Positions 18,501 to 25,389 of a stretch of 64,000 bases of DNA are shown in pieces. Made by a program: the position numbers and the translations under genes. The notes below the pieces were generated by a model, which saw only the letters and a program-made list of their open reading frames with translations, had not been told where the DNA came from and did no database searches. Where the stretch lies: positions 62,001 through 126,000 of the forward strand of contig NZ_JBLZHU010000001.1 in the NCBI RefSeq assembly GCF_048892425.1, given 5' to 3'. Positions within the stretch are counted from its first letter, which is position 1, and each line of letters starts with the position of its first letter. The DNA is from Pacificispira sp002696645 (GTDB lineage Bacteria > Pseudomonadota > Alphaproteobacteria > UBA8366 > Aestuariispiraceae).

Positions 18501-18950
18501 TTGAAGGTCCGGCACTTCCTTAAGGAGCACGAGAACCACATTGCTATTCAGAAACTTCGCCGGAACGAGCCGCTCACGGCGCAAGACCTTGAAGAGTTGG
18601 AAAGGATCTTCGTAGAGGCCGGTGTGGCTGAACGGGAGGACCTGGATAGGGTCAAGGCCGACGTCGGTCTCGGCGTTTTCATCAGGTCACTTGTTGGCCT
18701 GGATCGTGAAGCAGCAAAGCATGCATTCGATGGGTTTCAGGCCGCTCGAACGTTGTCATCCAGTCAGATCGAATTTCTTAATCTGGTAATCGACTATCTG
18801 ACTGAACGAGGCGTCATGGAGCCGCGGCTGCTTTACGAGAGCCCGTTCACTGATCTTGATGCACTCGGAGTAGAAGGTGTTTTTGACGGCGCGAGCGTTA
18901 TCGAGCTCATAGGTATTCTCGATGAAGTAAAGAAGCGCGCAGCGGCATAA
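15564..18950 (+). CDS. hsdR: Type I restriction endonuclease motor subunit
   Basis: Motor and nuclease subunit of 1128 residues. Domains in order: DUF4145-like N-terminus (about 10-125), a charged coiled coil (about 150-205), a PD-(D/E)XK nuclease (VDYVLWGDD near 255, then EAKRTRRDAREGQRQAELYA with E-x-K near 271-273), and a helicase with Walker A ATGSGKT near 385 and DEAH in VIDEAHRS near 481. Then come the second RecA lobe with IGRGTRLCPNLF and an EcoEI_R-type C-terminal domain. It would translocate DNA and cut unmodified phage DNA. The gene is complete, coupled to the DUF262 gene by a 4-base overlap, and ends the operon. Confidence 0.96.
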   Translation: MSQFSFLQTEFADIHNHAAKAENLALSDPRGACFYARLALEVAVKWMYGHDRQLRSPYETTLSALIHEPTFRNLAGDAIVTKARLIKDLGNKAVHETTAVPSARAVTALRELFHISYWLVRTYARGEKPPPGIQFDGNKLEKTLTITASTVKQIKKLQDDSAAREKALEDEKAARLKTEAQHEKLEAEIKRLQEEVAKAKKANQAAPDTHDYNEAQTRDAFIDLLLHEAGWQLDQPRDVEFPVTGMPNNTGEGFVDYVLWGDDGKPLGLVEAKRTRRDAREGQRQAELYADALERETGQRPVIFYTNGYEHWIWDDRRYPPRAIQGFLKKDELELAIQRRSTQKPLAQENINQKIVERYYQTRAIRRVAESFEKDNLRKALLVMATGSGKTRTVIALSDLLMRANWAKRILFLADRVALVNQAAGAFKTFLPQASPVNLVTDKSAHGRVYVSTYPTMIGLIDEMKGASRRFGPGHFDLIVIDEAHRSVYRKYKAIFDYFDSLLVGLTATPKDEVDRDTYSLFDLERGIPTDAYGLDEAVQDGFLVPPKAVSVPLKFQREGIKYDDLSEEEKEEWDSIEWDEDGTVPDHVDATAVNKWLFNQDTVDKVLEHVMTHGLKVADGDRLGKTIIFAKNHDHAQFIAERFDANYPHLNGQFARVIDFKTEYAQSLIDDFSTMNKPPHIAISVDMLDTGIDVPEVVNLVFFKIVRSKTKFWQMIGRGTRLCPNLFGIGAHKEYFCIFDFCQNFEFFNQNPDITEGAVGGSLAERLFVARVELAGELKSRPAEDDDQLTQLHRDLIARLRDEVSGMNPDNFIVRPKRRLVEKYKEDAPWKNLNLEERMELIDQLAGLPSSLVDDDIAAKQFDYLILRAQLIILRSEKGLEAIKKRVIQLASALEELGNVPMIASQMEFILEIQTDEYWQDVTPAMLDVARRRLRDLIKLIELKKRPHIYTDFEDEIGGSEAVELRGVAVGTDMHRFQLKVRHFLKEHENHIAIQKLRRNEPLTAQDLEELERIFVEAGVAEREDLDRVKADVGLGVFIRSLVGLDREAAKHAFDGFQAARTLSSSQIEFLNLVIDYLTERGVMEPRLLYESPFTDLDALGVEGVFDGASVIELIGILDEVKKRAAA

Positions 18951-19039
18951 TCCTGAAGTTGACGCTAGGCTTAACGCACCTGCTTGATTGGACCTTTGTG
19001 ATTTGTGCTCATATATTTCTCCTGTTGTATGCACGATAA

Positions 19040-19237
19040 ATTTTCTGGGATAAGGCGACCGACGGATTGCGTCACCCAGCAATAGGGGGGATTTTTGCTG
19101 TCGTCGTCGCGTTGTCGTTCTTTTACACGTCCCTTTTTCACATAGAGATACAAGAACGGGGGATTTTCCCGGATTGGGTCGACAAAATCTTTGCGATCAT
19201 TGCCATTCTTGGCGTTCTCGAAGTAACCATCCGGTGA
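19040..19237 (+). pseudogene. Short membrane-protein remnant, possibly TRAP permease N-terminus
   Basis: An open frame of 65 codons, bounded by stops and lacking a start codon, reads KATDGLRHPAIGGIFAVVVA, LSFFYTSLFHIEIQERGIFP and DWVDKIFAIIAILGVLEV. This is one or two hydrophobic helices that look like the first helices of fused TRAP permeases. The pattern is protein-like, unlike the opposite-strand frame. It appears to be a piece of a gene lost by rearrangement just after hsdR. Confidence 0.35.
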
Positions 19238-19264
19238 AGGCCTCAGACTAAGTATTTCCGGTTC

Positions 19265-19666
19265 TTGACCGTGGTTTGCGGGTTCATTTTCTGGCAAGCA
19301 TCTGGAGCGTCCGTTCTATTTCCGACCTTTCCACGGCGGCGGGATCGAACTGGTCATGGCGGCACGGACGCTTTCCTGCCGGTTGAGGTCGTGCCGGACG
19401 GGCCTTCCATGCCTGTCCCGGTCAGTGATGCCAATGCCGCGGCGGCAGTGCTGCAAGCGGCGGCACCTGAGCGGGTCGGGATCACGCTGACGAACGGCCG
19501 ACGCCTGGATATCGGGTTTTCCATCGACGAGCCGCTCGCTCTGGGATGTGGCGAAGGAGGCGACGATGCTGGATCTGGGCGAGTATTTCGCCGGATGGCA
19601 GTACGCGATGAACGAGCCCACCTGGACCGGATTGACGGTGGATGGCCATGTCGATGTTGTTCGTAG
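19265..19666 (+). pseudogene. IS66-family accessory ORF1 (TnpA) remnant
   Basis: The middle of this frame reads FLPVEVVPDG followed by ERVGITLTNGRRLDIGFSID. It resembles the C-terminal part of IS66 ORF1, where a proline/valine-rich stretch precedes an IxLxNGRRL segment. The N-terminal HTH part and the rest of the IS (TnpB, TnpC) are absent here. The end of the frame (from about 19560) is unrelated sequence. A second IS66 remnant lies at 60.1-60.4 kb. Confidence 0.5.
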
Positions 19667-20040
19667 CCATGATATCTTGGAACATTAGCTTCTATGCTGG
19701 AATACGCAAGATCATGTAATCGCAGGCAATTGTTGCTCTAACTGTAAAAACCGAAGAAGCGCGGCTCACTCATCGCCGCCAATTACCGGCACCTATCAAA
19801 CAATTAAAAGCCTTGGTTGGCGAGTGGAGCGATAAAACACAGACTTGGGCAATGTTGCAAATACGAACATTCTTGGCAGGGGCCGTCAGCATGGTGCTGT
19901 GGCGTCTCTGGGAGGTAGTTGATAAAATTTCAAAATAACGAGCAGACATTAGTAGGGCCGTAATCAAGAGGCCTAACCTCTTCAAATAATGCAGATTCTC
20001 GCATCGTGGCACAGCAATCCGTGAAAATCATTGACATACT
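19667..20040. other. Intergenic DNA with no recognisable gene
   Basis: About 370 bases between IS66 debris and the next gene. Frames are short and broken, and I see no RNA gene or IS end. It is presumably eroded island DNA. Confidence 0.4.
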
Positions 20041-20055
20041 TATATGGGCCATATA
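20041..20055. promoter_or_regulatory. Palindrome upstream of the 20123 gene
   Basis: TATATGG-G-CCATATA is a perfect 7-base inverted repeat around one base, 67 bases before the start of the hypothetical gene at 20123. A self-regulatory operator or promoter overlap is possible. No regulator can be assigned. Confidence 0.35.
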
Positions 20056-20122
20056 TATGGGAGCATAAGAATTCGACATTTACATACCATTGCTCTGTAC
20101 AACACGAAAGGGGCTTTAAGAT

Positions 20123-20581
20123 ATGAGCGATTTAGATAATGTTTTGTTGCTTTCTCCATCTGCTTTCAATTCTAAGGGGTATAAAGAGCGAATCCGTTCT
20201 GCTTTTTTGATGCTTCTGTACCTCAATCATAGCAATATCATTGATTGGAGTAAGCTTCCCGAACTGGAGGCCTCAATGATGAAAGCTTTGCTCGATGACT
20301 GGGGAAAAATGAAGTTGAATCAGAAGCGGGTCAGCCGAAAAACCATAGTTCTTTCTCGCGAGGCGTTTGCTTTTCTGCGCAATTTAGGAACTGTAAATGA
20401 GCCTTGTGGTGAAGCTGAACGGAGAGCTTCTGAAGCGGCATTAAGTTTTTTCTCATCAGAGCCGCGTACCCTTGAGACCATGCTAGAGTTTGGTCTGGTT
20501 ACTCTGGTTGCAAATGATGATCTCTCGTCGCTGGTTGTAAAGCGTACAATTTCAGGAACAAGAGCAGTAGCATTGACTTGA
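20123..20581 (+). CDS. Hypothetical protein, possible partner of the HEPN-CBS gene
   Basis: I do not recognise this 152-residue soluble protein. It has a hydrophobic N-terminal helix FLMLLYLNHSNIIDW, a basic middle (KMKLNQKRVSRKTIVLSREA) and a C-terminal alpha/beta region. No catalytic motif is visible. The ATG has AAGGGG about 11 bases upstream. It is preceded by a palindrome at 20041 and followed by a terminator-like hairpin at 20599, so it may be its own transcript. The next gene, 212 bases downstream on the same strand, is the HEPN-CBS protein. Confidence 0.55.
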   Translation: MSDLDNVLLLSPSAFNSKGYKERIRSAFLMLLYLNHSNIIDWSKLPELEASMMKALLDDWGKMKLNQKRVSRKTIVLSREAFAFLRNLGTVNEPCGEAERRASEAALSFFSSEPRTLETMLEFGLVTLVANDDLSSLVVKRTISGTRAVALT

Positions 20582-20598
20582 TGTCATTCGCAGACCTG

Positions 20599-20628
20599 TC
20601 ATCACCTAGCGGAGGGCTCCGGTGATGA
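20599..20628 (+). terminator. Hairpin after the 20123 gene
   Basis: An 8-base perfect stem TCATCACC / GGTGATGA with a 14-base loop starts 18 bases after the stop. No long U-tract follows, so termination would be weak or factor-dependent. Confidence 0.35.
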
Positions 20629-20685
20629 GAGATTTGCGTGAACGTCTACGATTGAAGAGGCTTGATTTTGCGTCGTGAACGAAAA

Positions 20686-20714
20686 CACCAGGTGAGGGCT
20701 TGCCTGACCTGGTG
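20686..20714 (+). other. Stable hairpin in leader of HEPN-CBS gene
   Basis: CACCAGGT / ACCTGGTG form an 8-base perfect stem, and an inner AGG/CCT pairing extends it across a single mismatch. It lies 80 bases upstream of ATG 20794, which lacks a good Shine-Dalgarno sequence. It could be a terminator of readthrough, a structured leader or a protein-binding RNA element; none is demonstrated. Confidence 0.35.
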
Positions 20715-20793
20715 CTCAGAATTTGGTGTCGATGGCGCATAGCAAAGCCAGTGGGGCCAGTTCGACTGCTCTTAAAGAGAACGTACGTGCATT

Positions 20794-21864
20794 ATGGGTG
20801 AGTGTCAAGTTCCATACGCATACGACGAAGATACGATCAGCGCTCTGAAAGCGTCTTTGTCAGAACCTCGCTTCTCCAAGTATCTTACGAGGGCGAGCGG
20901 GAACGAACTATTCGCTATCGAGATATACCTTTACAAGGTTCGGCTTGCAAAGGCTTTTCTTTTTCCGCTTGGCGTCGCAGAGGTTGTTCTGCGAAATGCG
21001 GTAGACGATGTCCTTGTCCAGACATATGGTGCGAATTGGCATCAAGACGAAACTTTACGCAGCCAAGTTCTGACGGCTGAAAGCCTTGCGGCTTTGGATA
21101 AGGCGATACAGCGAGTTGGTGTTGGTGACAGAGGTAAGGTAATAGCTGAGCTTACATTTGACTTTTGGTCTAACCTTTTTCGGACGGATTATGCGGGCCT
21201 TTGGCGCACAAAAGCCAATATCGCATTTCCTGGTCTGGCAAGAGGCGAAGGGCGTCACGAAATTCAGCTCTTGGTGAAAGAGATAAACCGTTTCAGAAAT
21301 AGGGTTGCTCATCACGAGCCTATCCTTGATGTGAATGCTCCTGACCTTCAATCAAAGATGATCAAGCTGACAAACTTGAGATGTCCGAAAACATCTGACT
21401 GGATGCGCCACCACACGATGGTGAACATTGTGATGCGTTCCAAGCCAAGCTTAAAAGGCAGCGCACCTGTTTCGCTCTTAGATAGATCGGATCCAAGGTT
21501 CCTCAAGGTTGAGCCTAGTATGACGCTTTTGGCAATCGCCTCGGATGAGGCAAAAAGTTTGTCGGCGTTTGTTTGCGTTGATGGTGGAGTGGTTGTTGGA
21601 GCATTTACTTATAAACAGTTTTCACATTTTGTTTCTGAGAAAGCTTTGGCAATGGATGGGATGATTGATCTGAAGGACCATAAGATCTCTGATCTTATTA
21701 AAGATGATGCTGTCAAGCAGGGGTGCCGGATTTTGCCCGGCGGTATTTCATTTCTTGATGCGGTCAAAACTTTGAAGGAGCCAAAGATTGCTGTCATTGT
21801 GGCTATAGATGACCAAAACAATGAACCTCTTGGGGTGATTTTGCGGGCGTATAGGCGCTACTGA
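20794..21864 (+). CDS. Abi_2-like HEPN protein fused to a CBS-pair-like domain
   Basis: Protein of 356 residues. The N-terminal part (about 1-215) resembles Abi_2/AbiD-F abortive-infection proteins: RFSKYLTRASGNELFAIEIY, LFPLGVAEVVLRNAVDDVL, and the HEPN RNase motif R168-N-R-V-A-H173-H-E in INRFRNRVAHHEPIL. The C-terminal part (about 232-356) has the alternating pattern of two CBS repeats: FLKVEPSMTLLAIASDEAKS, AFVCVDGGVVVGAFTYKQF, then ISFLDAVKTLKEPKIAVIVA and NNEPLGVIL. CBS pairs usually bind adenosine nucleotides, so the RNase may be gated by a nucleotide. The start ATG 20794 lacks a strong ribosome site. The HEPN call is firm on motif; the CBS call is by pattern. Confidence 0.72.
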   Translation: MGECQVPYAYDEDTISALKASLSEPRFSKYLTRASGNELFAIEIYLYKVRLAKAFLFPLGVAEVVLRNAVDDVLVQTYGANWHQDETLRSQVLTAESLAALDKAIQRVGVGDRGKVIAELTFDFWSNLFRTDYAGLWRTKANIAFPGLARGEGRHEIQLLVKEINRFRNRVAHHEPILDVNAPDLQSKMIKLTNLRCPKTSDWMRHHTMVNIVMRSKPSLKGSAPVSLLDRSDPRFLKVEPSMTLLAIASDEAKSLSAFVCVDGGVVVGAFTYKQFSHFVSEKALAMDGMIDLKDHKISDLIKDDAVKQGCRILPGGISFLDAVKTLKEPKIAVIVAIDDQNNEPLGVILRAYRRY

Positions 21865-22090
21865 TTGGACTAAATTTGGTGATGCATTTTCGGCCGGACA
21901 GCAGCCCAAAAATAACGGATCACGATTTTCCAAATAAAGAGGGATGGATACGCTTATTAAGCAAAACCGTGCACCTGTCGTATGTGAGTGTGGTTTCTAT
22001 TATCTGACCTGATGGTGTGGACGGCCCCCACCACCGGCGTTAATGCGCCATACTGCGGTTGTCTTAGGCCGCAACAAGGAGAAGCCGTCC

Positions 22091-22230
22091 ATGCAACAGG
22101 TTATCACGATCGGATTGGATATCGCGAAGCACGTCTTTCAGGTTCACGGCGTCGATGACGCTGGCGCCGTGATCGTTCGCCGGAAGCTTCGTCGCTCTGA
22201 GCTCACGAATTTCTTTGCAGGCTTTATGAC
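22091..22230 (+). pseudogene. IS110-family transposase N-terminal remnant (with IS5 scrap)
   Basis: From ATG 22091 the frame reads MQQVITIGLDIAKHVFQVHG and RRKLRRSELTNFF, the start of IS110/IS1111 DEDD transposases with the first catalytic Asp in GLDIAKHVF. It breaks off after about 45 codons. Immediately downstream (about 22230-22290) the minus strand encodes IFIDRSIVKAHHAAVG, a short piece of an IS5-type transposase. Only debris of both elements remains. Confidence 0.7.
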
Positions 22231-22316
22231 CCGACCGCTGCGTGGTGAGCCTTGACGATGGAACGGTCGATGAAGATCAGGCTGTCTCTTGCCTCAGCCC
22301 CGCGCACTTCTTTCCA

Positions 22317-23237
22317 CTATTTCCAGGGACCGCCGATGACCCATTTGCATTCGAACGGTTTACCGACGACGAGAGCCTGGACAGGTGGTAGAACAAACGT
22401 AGCCACCTTCGCCTGCATCTCCGAGAAAGGTCCAGGCGCCATGGAAAGGGCCGTCCGGCGCAGAAATCCCTGCCATTGTGCCTGCTTCGCGGCGTCTTCG
22501 GCAAAGGCTGGCGTCAGCGCGACGGGCGTATCCACAGGGATGGTCGTGTGGCGGCGATCAAAGGTCGCTGCGATTGCATCCGCGAGGACCGGTCCGTCGA
22601 AGGCAAACGTCTCCGAGATCGCCCAGAGATCGAAGAAATCCTTCATGCGGCTGTTGAGTATGCCGAGTGCGACCAGCGCCTGGAACTTCTCGGCTACGAC
22701 CGTCTCGGGCGGATAGGCGCGCAAACGCGGCGCTGGCATGTCGAGCAGTGAGGGATAGTCGATTTCCAGCACGGCCGGGGTTACGGCATCGCCAAAACCG
22801 ATGTCGATCTGGATGGGCAGGCGCGCACCGGCGATCTCGGCGGTAATGGTGATCCGGACGCCGCTATACTCGTCTTCAGTCCGGGCTGGCTCGGCCTGCA
22901 GGGTTTCCGGCTTGAAGACCACGCCGTCGTCCTCGACGTCGATCCCGCAGACCTCGCGGAAGTTAGCAGCGATCCGCTCCGGCGACGCATCGCCATATCC
23001 CAGAAGATCGAGATCGCCGGTCGCTCGGTACGGCGTAGGTGTCCAGAGACTGAACAGCATGGCGCCCTTGAGGACGAATTGATCTCTGTGGGGCGACAGA
23101 CTCAGCCGGTAGAGAAGTCGTTCGATGGCGAAACGGGTCAGCGCAAGCTGAACGTTTTCCTTGCGCTCACGGGCAGCGTGAGTGAGTCGTGCGCGGACCG
23201 AGGCGCCGACATTCTTGAGGGGTGGCTTCGGGGTCAC
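22317..23237 (-). CDS. AbiEii-type nucleotidyltransferase toxin
   Basis: Toxin of the type IV AbiE system, 306 residues from GTG 23237. Motifs: KGAMLFSLW, the nucleotidyltransferase core TGDLDLLGYG, the ETVVAEKFQALV helix and the RMKDFFDLWAI motif (K-D-x-x-D). The GTG overlaps the TGA of the antitoxin gene (GTGA), so the two are translationally coupled. Related toxins transfer nucleotides to tRNA or otherwise block growth during phage infection. All key residues appear intact. A longer frame to 23300 exists, but the coupled GTG fits family length and operon layout better. Confidence 0.88.
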   Translation of the reverse strand: MTPKPPLKNVGASVRARLTHAARERKENVQLALTRFAIERLLYRLSLSPHRDQFVLKGAMLFSLWTPTPYRATGDLDLLGYGDASPERIAANFREVCGIDVEDDGVVFKPETLQAEPARTEDEYSGVRITITAEIAGARLPIQIDIGFGDAVTPAVLEIDYPSLLDMPAPRLRAYPPETVVAEKFQALVALGILNSRMKDFFDLWAISETFAFDGPVLADAIAATFDRRHTTIPVDTPVALTPAFAEDAAKQAQWQGFLRRTALSMAPGPFSEMQAKVATFVLPPVQALVVGKPFECKWVIGGPWK

Positions 23238-23848
23238 AGGGTCGCCTCGATATAGGGCCGCATGACATTCTGCACGCGGTCGATAGCGGCGAACCGCCAT
23301 ATGTCGTCAACTGTGGCTCGGCGGTTTCGGATACAGTCTCTCAGCGCCTCGATGGCGACATCGAGGCCGACCTGGTTGCGGTATTTAAAGCAGTCTGCAA
23401 CCGTCTTGGCCGGACTGGTGATGGGGACGTCTACCTGCTCGATTGTATGAAACGTCACACCGGCTGTCAGGGCTTCGCCGGTGGCGCGCATAATACGGAG
23501 TGATACAGGCGGGCTCTTCGGTGCCCATTTCTTGTGACCGATCAGCATCCAAACCTGATGTGGCAGTTGGGTCGTGAGTTCGTGGAACCTGAGCGCGGAG
23601 AGCAGGCAGATGGTGCCATGGGGCACTGTCCGGCTGGCTTCCGCAAGGCTATGGGACTCGGACCATTCCGCATCGGCAATCTGATAGAGACCGCGCCCCA
23701 TGCGCACCAGAAGCCCCTGATCTTGCAGTCGCCGCAGATAGGCACGGGGAACGCCCTCTGCATCGAAGTCGCGCGCACGCGCGATGCCGCGTTCCCTAGC
23801 GATTGTCAGCGCGCGATCCTTCAGCGTTCCCTGGGTCGGTTTAGTCAT
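23234..23848 (-). CDS. AbiEi-type antitoxin
   Basis: Antitoxin of 204 residues. The N-terminal winged helix (about 5-60) reads LTIARERGIARARDFDAEGV and YLRRLQDQGLLVRMGRGLYQ. The C-terminal domain has RFHELTTQLPHQVWMLI and ITSPAKTVADCFKYRNQVGL. AbiEi proteins repress their own promoter through the winged helix and neutralise the toxin. ATG 23848 is used because family similarity starts at MTKPTQGTLKDRAL; it lies inside a 10-base inverted repeat that is the likely operator. The gene is first in the two-gene unit. Confidence 0.88.
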   Translation of the reverse strand: MTKPTQGTLKDRALTIARERGIARARDFDAEGVPRAYLRRLQDQGLLVRMGRGLYQIADAEWSESHSLAEASRTVPHGTICLLSALRFHELTTQLPHQVWMLIGHKKWAPKSPPVSLRIMRATGEALTAGVTFHTIEQVDVPITSPAKTVADCFKYRNQVGLDVAIEALRDCIRNRRATVDDIWRFAAIDRVQNVMRPYIEATL

Positions 23849-23896
23849 GATACTAAAACTCAGCAATAATTTATAAATGCCGTGAATTAGTATCAT
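23847..23896. promoter_or_regulatory. AbiE operator (10-base inverted repeat)
   Basis: ATGATACTAA (23847-23856) and TTAGTATCAT (23887-23896) form a perfect inverted repeat with a 30-base spacer. One arm overlaps the antitoxin start codon. AbiEi family members are known to bind inverted repeats in their own promoter, so negative autoregulation is likely. Confidence 0.65.
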
Positions 23897-24006
23897 TGTC
23901 TACAACACTCCGCAAGAGAAACCGGCAACCCACGATAAGAGTTGCGACTATAGGTGGTTCTTTACAACATCTGTTTAACAGCCATTGGGAAAGGACACGT
24001 CCATCC

Positions 24007-24786
24007 TCAATACAGAACAACCTGGCAAATCGACAGACTTTTACCATCCGTTGCCTGAATAACTCTTACTCGGCTAGGGCACGGGAATGGGGCCGGGCCA
24101 TAATTGCTGTAAGTTCCCTGATAGGCGAGTTCTATCTGATAGAAGTTTTCCAGATGCTCAGGAGCTGTCATCAGCAAACTTCTTAGCATCCAGGAATTGC
24201 TGCTGCTAGCCGCAAGAACAAGCTCGAGCCCCGGCCTCTGCAGCGCCGCCATCGCTTGTAGCAGGTCGCGACCTTCCCGGGTGCCCAGATATTCTATTAT
24301 CGTTTTGTCCAGGTCCGCGCGCTGTTCCGGTGTCAGTGAAAGCAGCCAGCGTAACAGTGTTGGTGCGTTCCCAACTGCCGTGATGGCGTCGTTGATCAGG
24401 ACAAGAACCGGACCGATCTTGGATTCAGGTAGGTTGGCAATATGACGAACAAATATCTGGATGGCGCCATCCCTGCCGATTTGGGCCTCTTCTTTGAGAC
24501 CCGTCCATTCTGGCAGGTAGTGACGCCATTGTGTGCCCTCAAACGGTCGATCCAGTTTCATCGTCAATGTCATGGCTTCGTTGGAGAGACCCAGCCGGGC
24601 CTCCAGTTCCGGTTCTGACAGATCGAAGCGATTCAGTCCGATGACCTGCAATCGCTCAAGGATCTGACGTTCGCTTCCGCTCATAGAACGGAGATTGTCG
24701 AGATGATCGGAAGGAGGTTGTAACCTCCATATCACCACACCGAGCACGGCAGCACCTAGAAGGAAACTCCCAATAAGGAGACCCAA
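24007..24786 (-). pseudogene. Truncated paralogue of the 56288 membrane protein
   Basis: The 259-residue frame is closely similar along its whole length to the protein at 56288-57160: shared blocks include GVVIWRLQPPSDHLDNLRSM, SGSERQILERLQ and RHIANLPESKIGPVLVLIND. It begins inside the membrane helix and lacks the N-terminal 35 residues; upstream sequence changes to IS5 debris at about 24806. Similarity continues a few bases past the stop, to about 24003. The other genes of the 56-60 kb module are absent. It is a remnant of a related mobile element brought into the island. Confidence 0.7.
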
Positions 24787-24799
24787 CAGGCGTCGTGAT

Positions 24800-25300
24800 T
24801 TTGTTCGGATAGCGGAGGCCTATGACGGCGACGTCAAGATGATTGACAGCACGTCTGAGCACGTCCATCAGCATGCTGCCAAACCAAAAAGGGCAATTGG
24901 ATCAATGTAAGGACCGCACGGACGGCGGACTGACGACCAAGGTTCATGCACGGACCGACGTTCGTGGTTGCCAGCTAGAAATAATCCTAATGCGGGCCAT
25001 ACGGGCGACTGTCCGGCTACGATTCTGATCAGATGCCTGAGACTGGGGTCGATCCTGTTCGTCGCCACGGTCTGCGACGCCGACTTGGTTGCGAACTGCC
25101 ATTGCCGAGACCGCCGCCGCTCCTAATATCCCTTAAAAGCGCCACCGGAAGTGGAAGGTTTGTTTCAGCGAGGGGCTCTACAAAGTGCCAATCGGATCGA
25201 GCATTTCTTTAACCGTATCAGAAAGTTCAGGCGTGTCGCTTGCGCTACGAAATACATGCCGAAAACTACCTCGCCATGCTCAAACTTGCTACCAAAAAAA
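24800..25300 (+). pseudogene. Degraded IS5-family transposase
   Basis: Pieces of one transposase are readable in shifting frames. They are AEAYDGDVKMIDSTSEHVHQ near 24820, a GLTTKVHA-like block near 24925, and the C-terminal block NRIEHFFNRIRKFRRV near 25195 with ENYLAMLKLATKKI ending at a stop near 25290. Frameshifts and deletions make it non-functional. It borders the truncated membrane-protein gene, which it may have cut. Confidence 0.65.
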
Positions 25301-25389
25301 TCTGACTACAACGTCAACGAGAGTATGGTCTAACTCAAAAATGTAATTATAGTATATCAAGACACTTTTAGCTTTATTCGGAGAAACCA

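Noticed and set aside
18971..19297. Minus-strand frame of 108 codons after hsdR, with an internal ATG preceded by AGGAGA at 19009
   Set aside because: The plus strand has a more protein-like membrane fragment here. The internal ATG opens only 13 codons, so no gene is supported.
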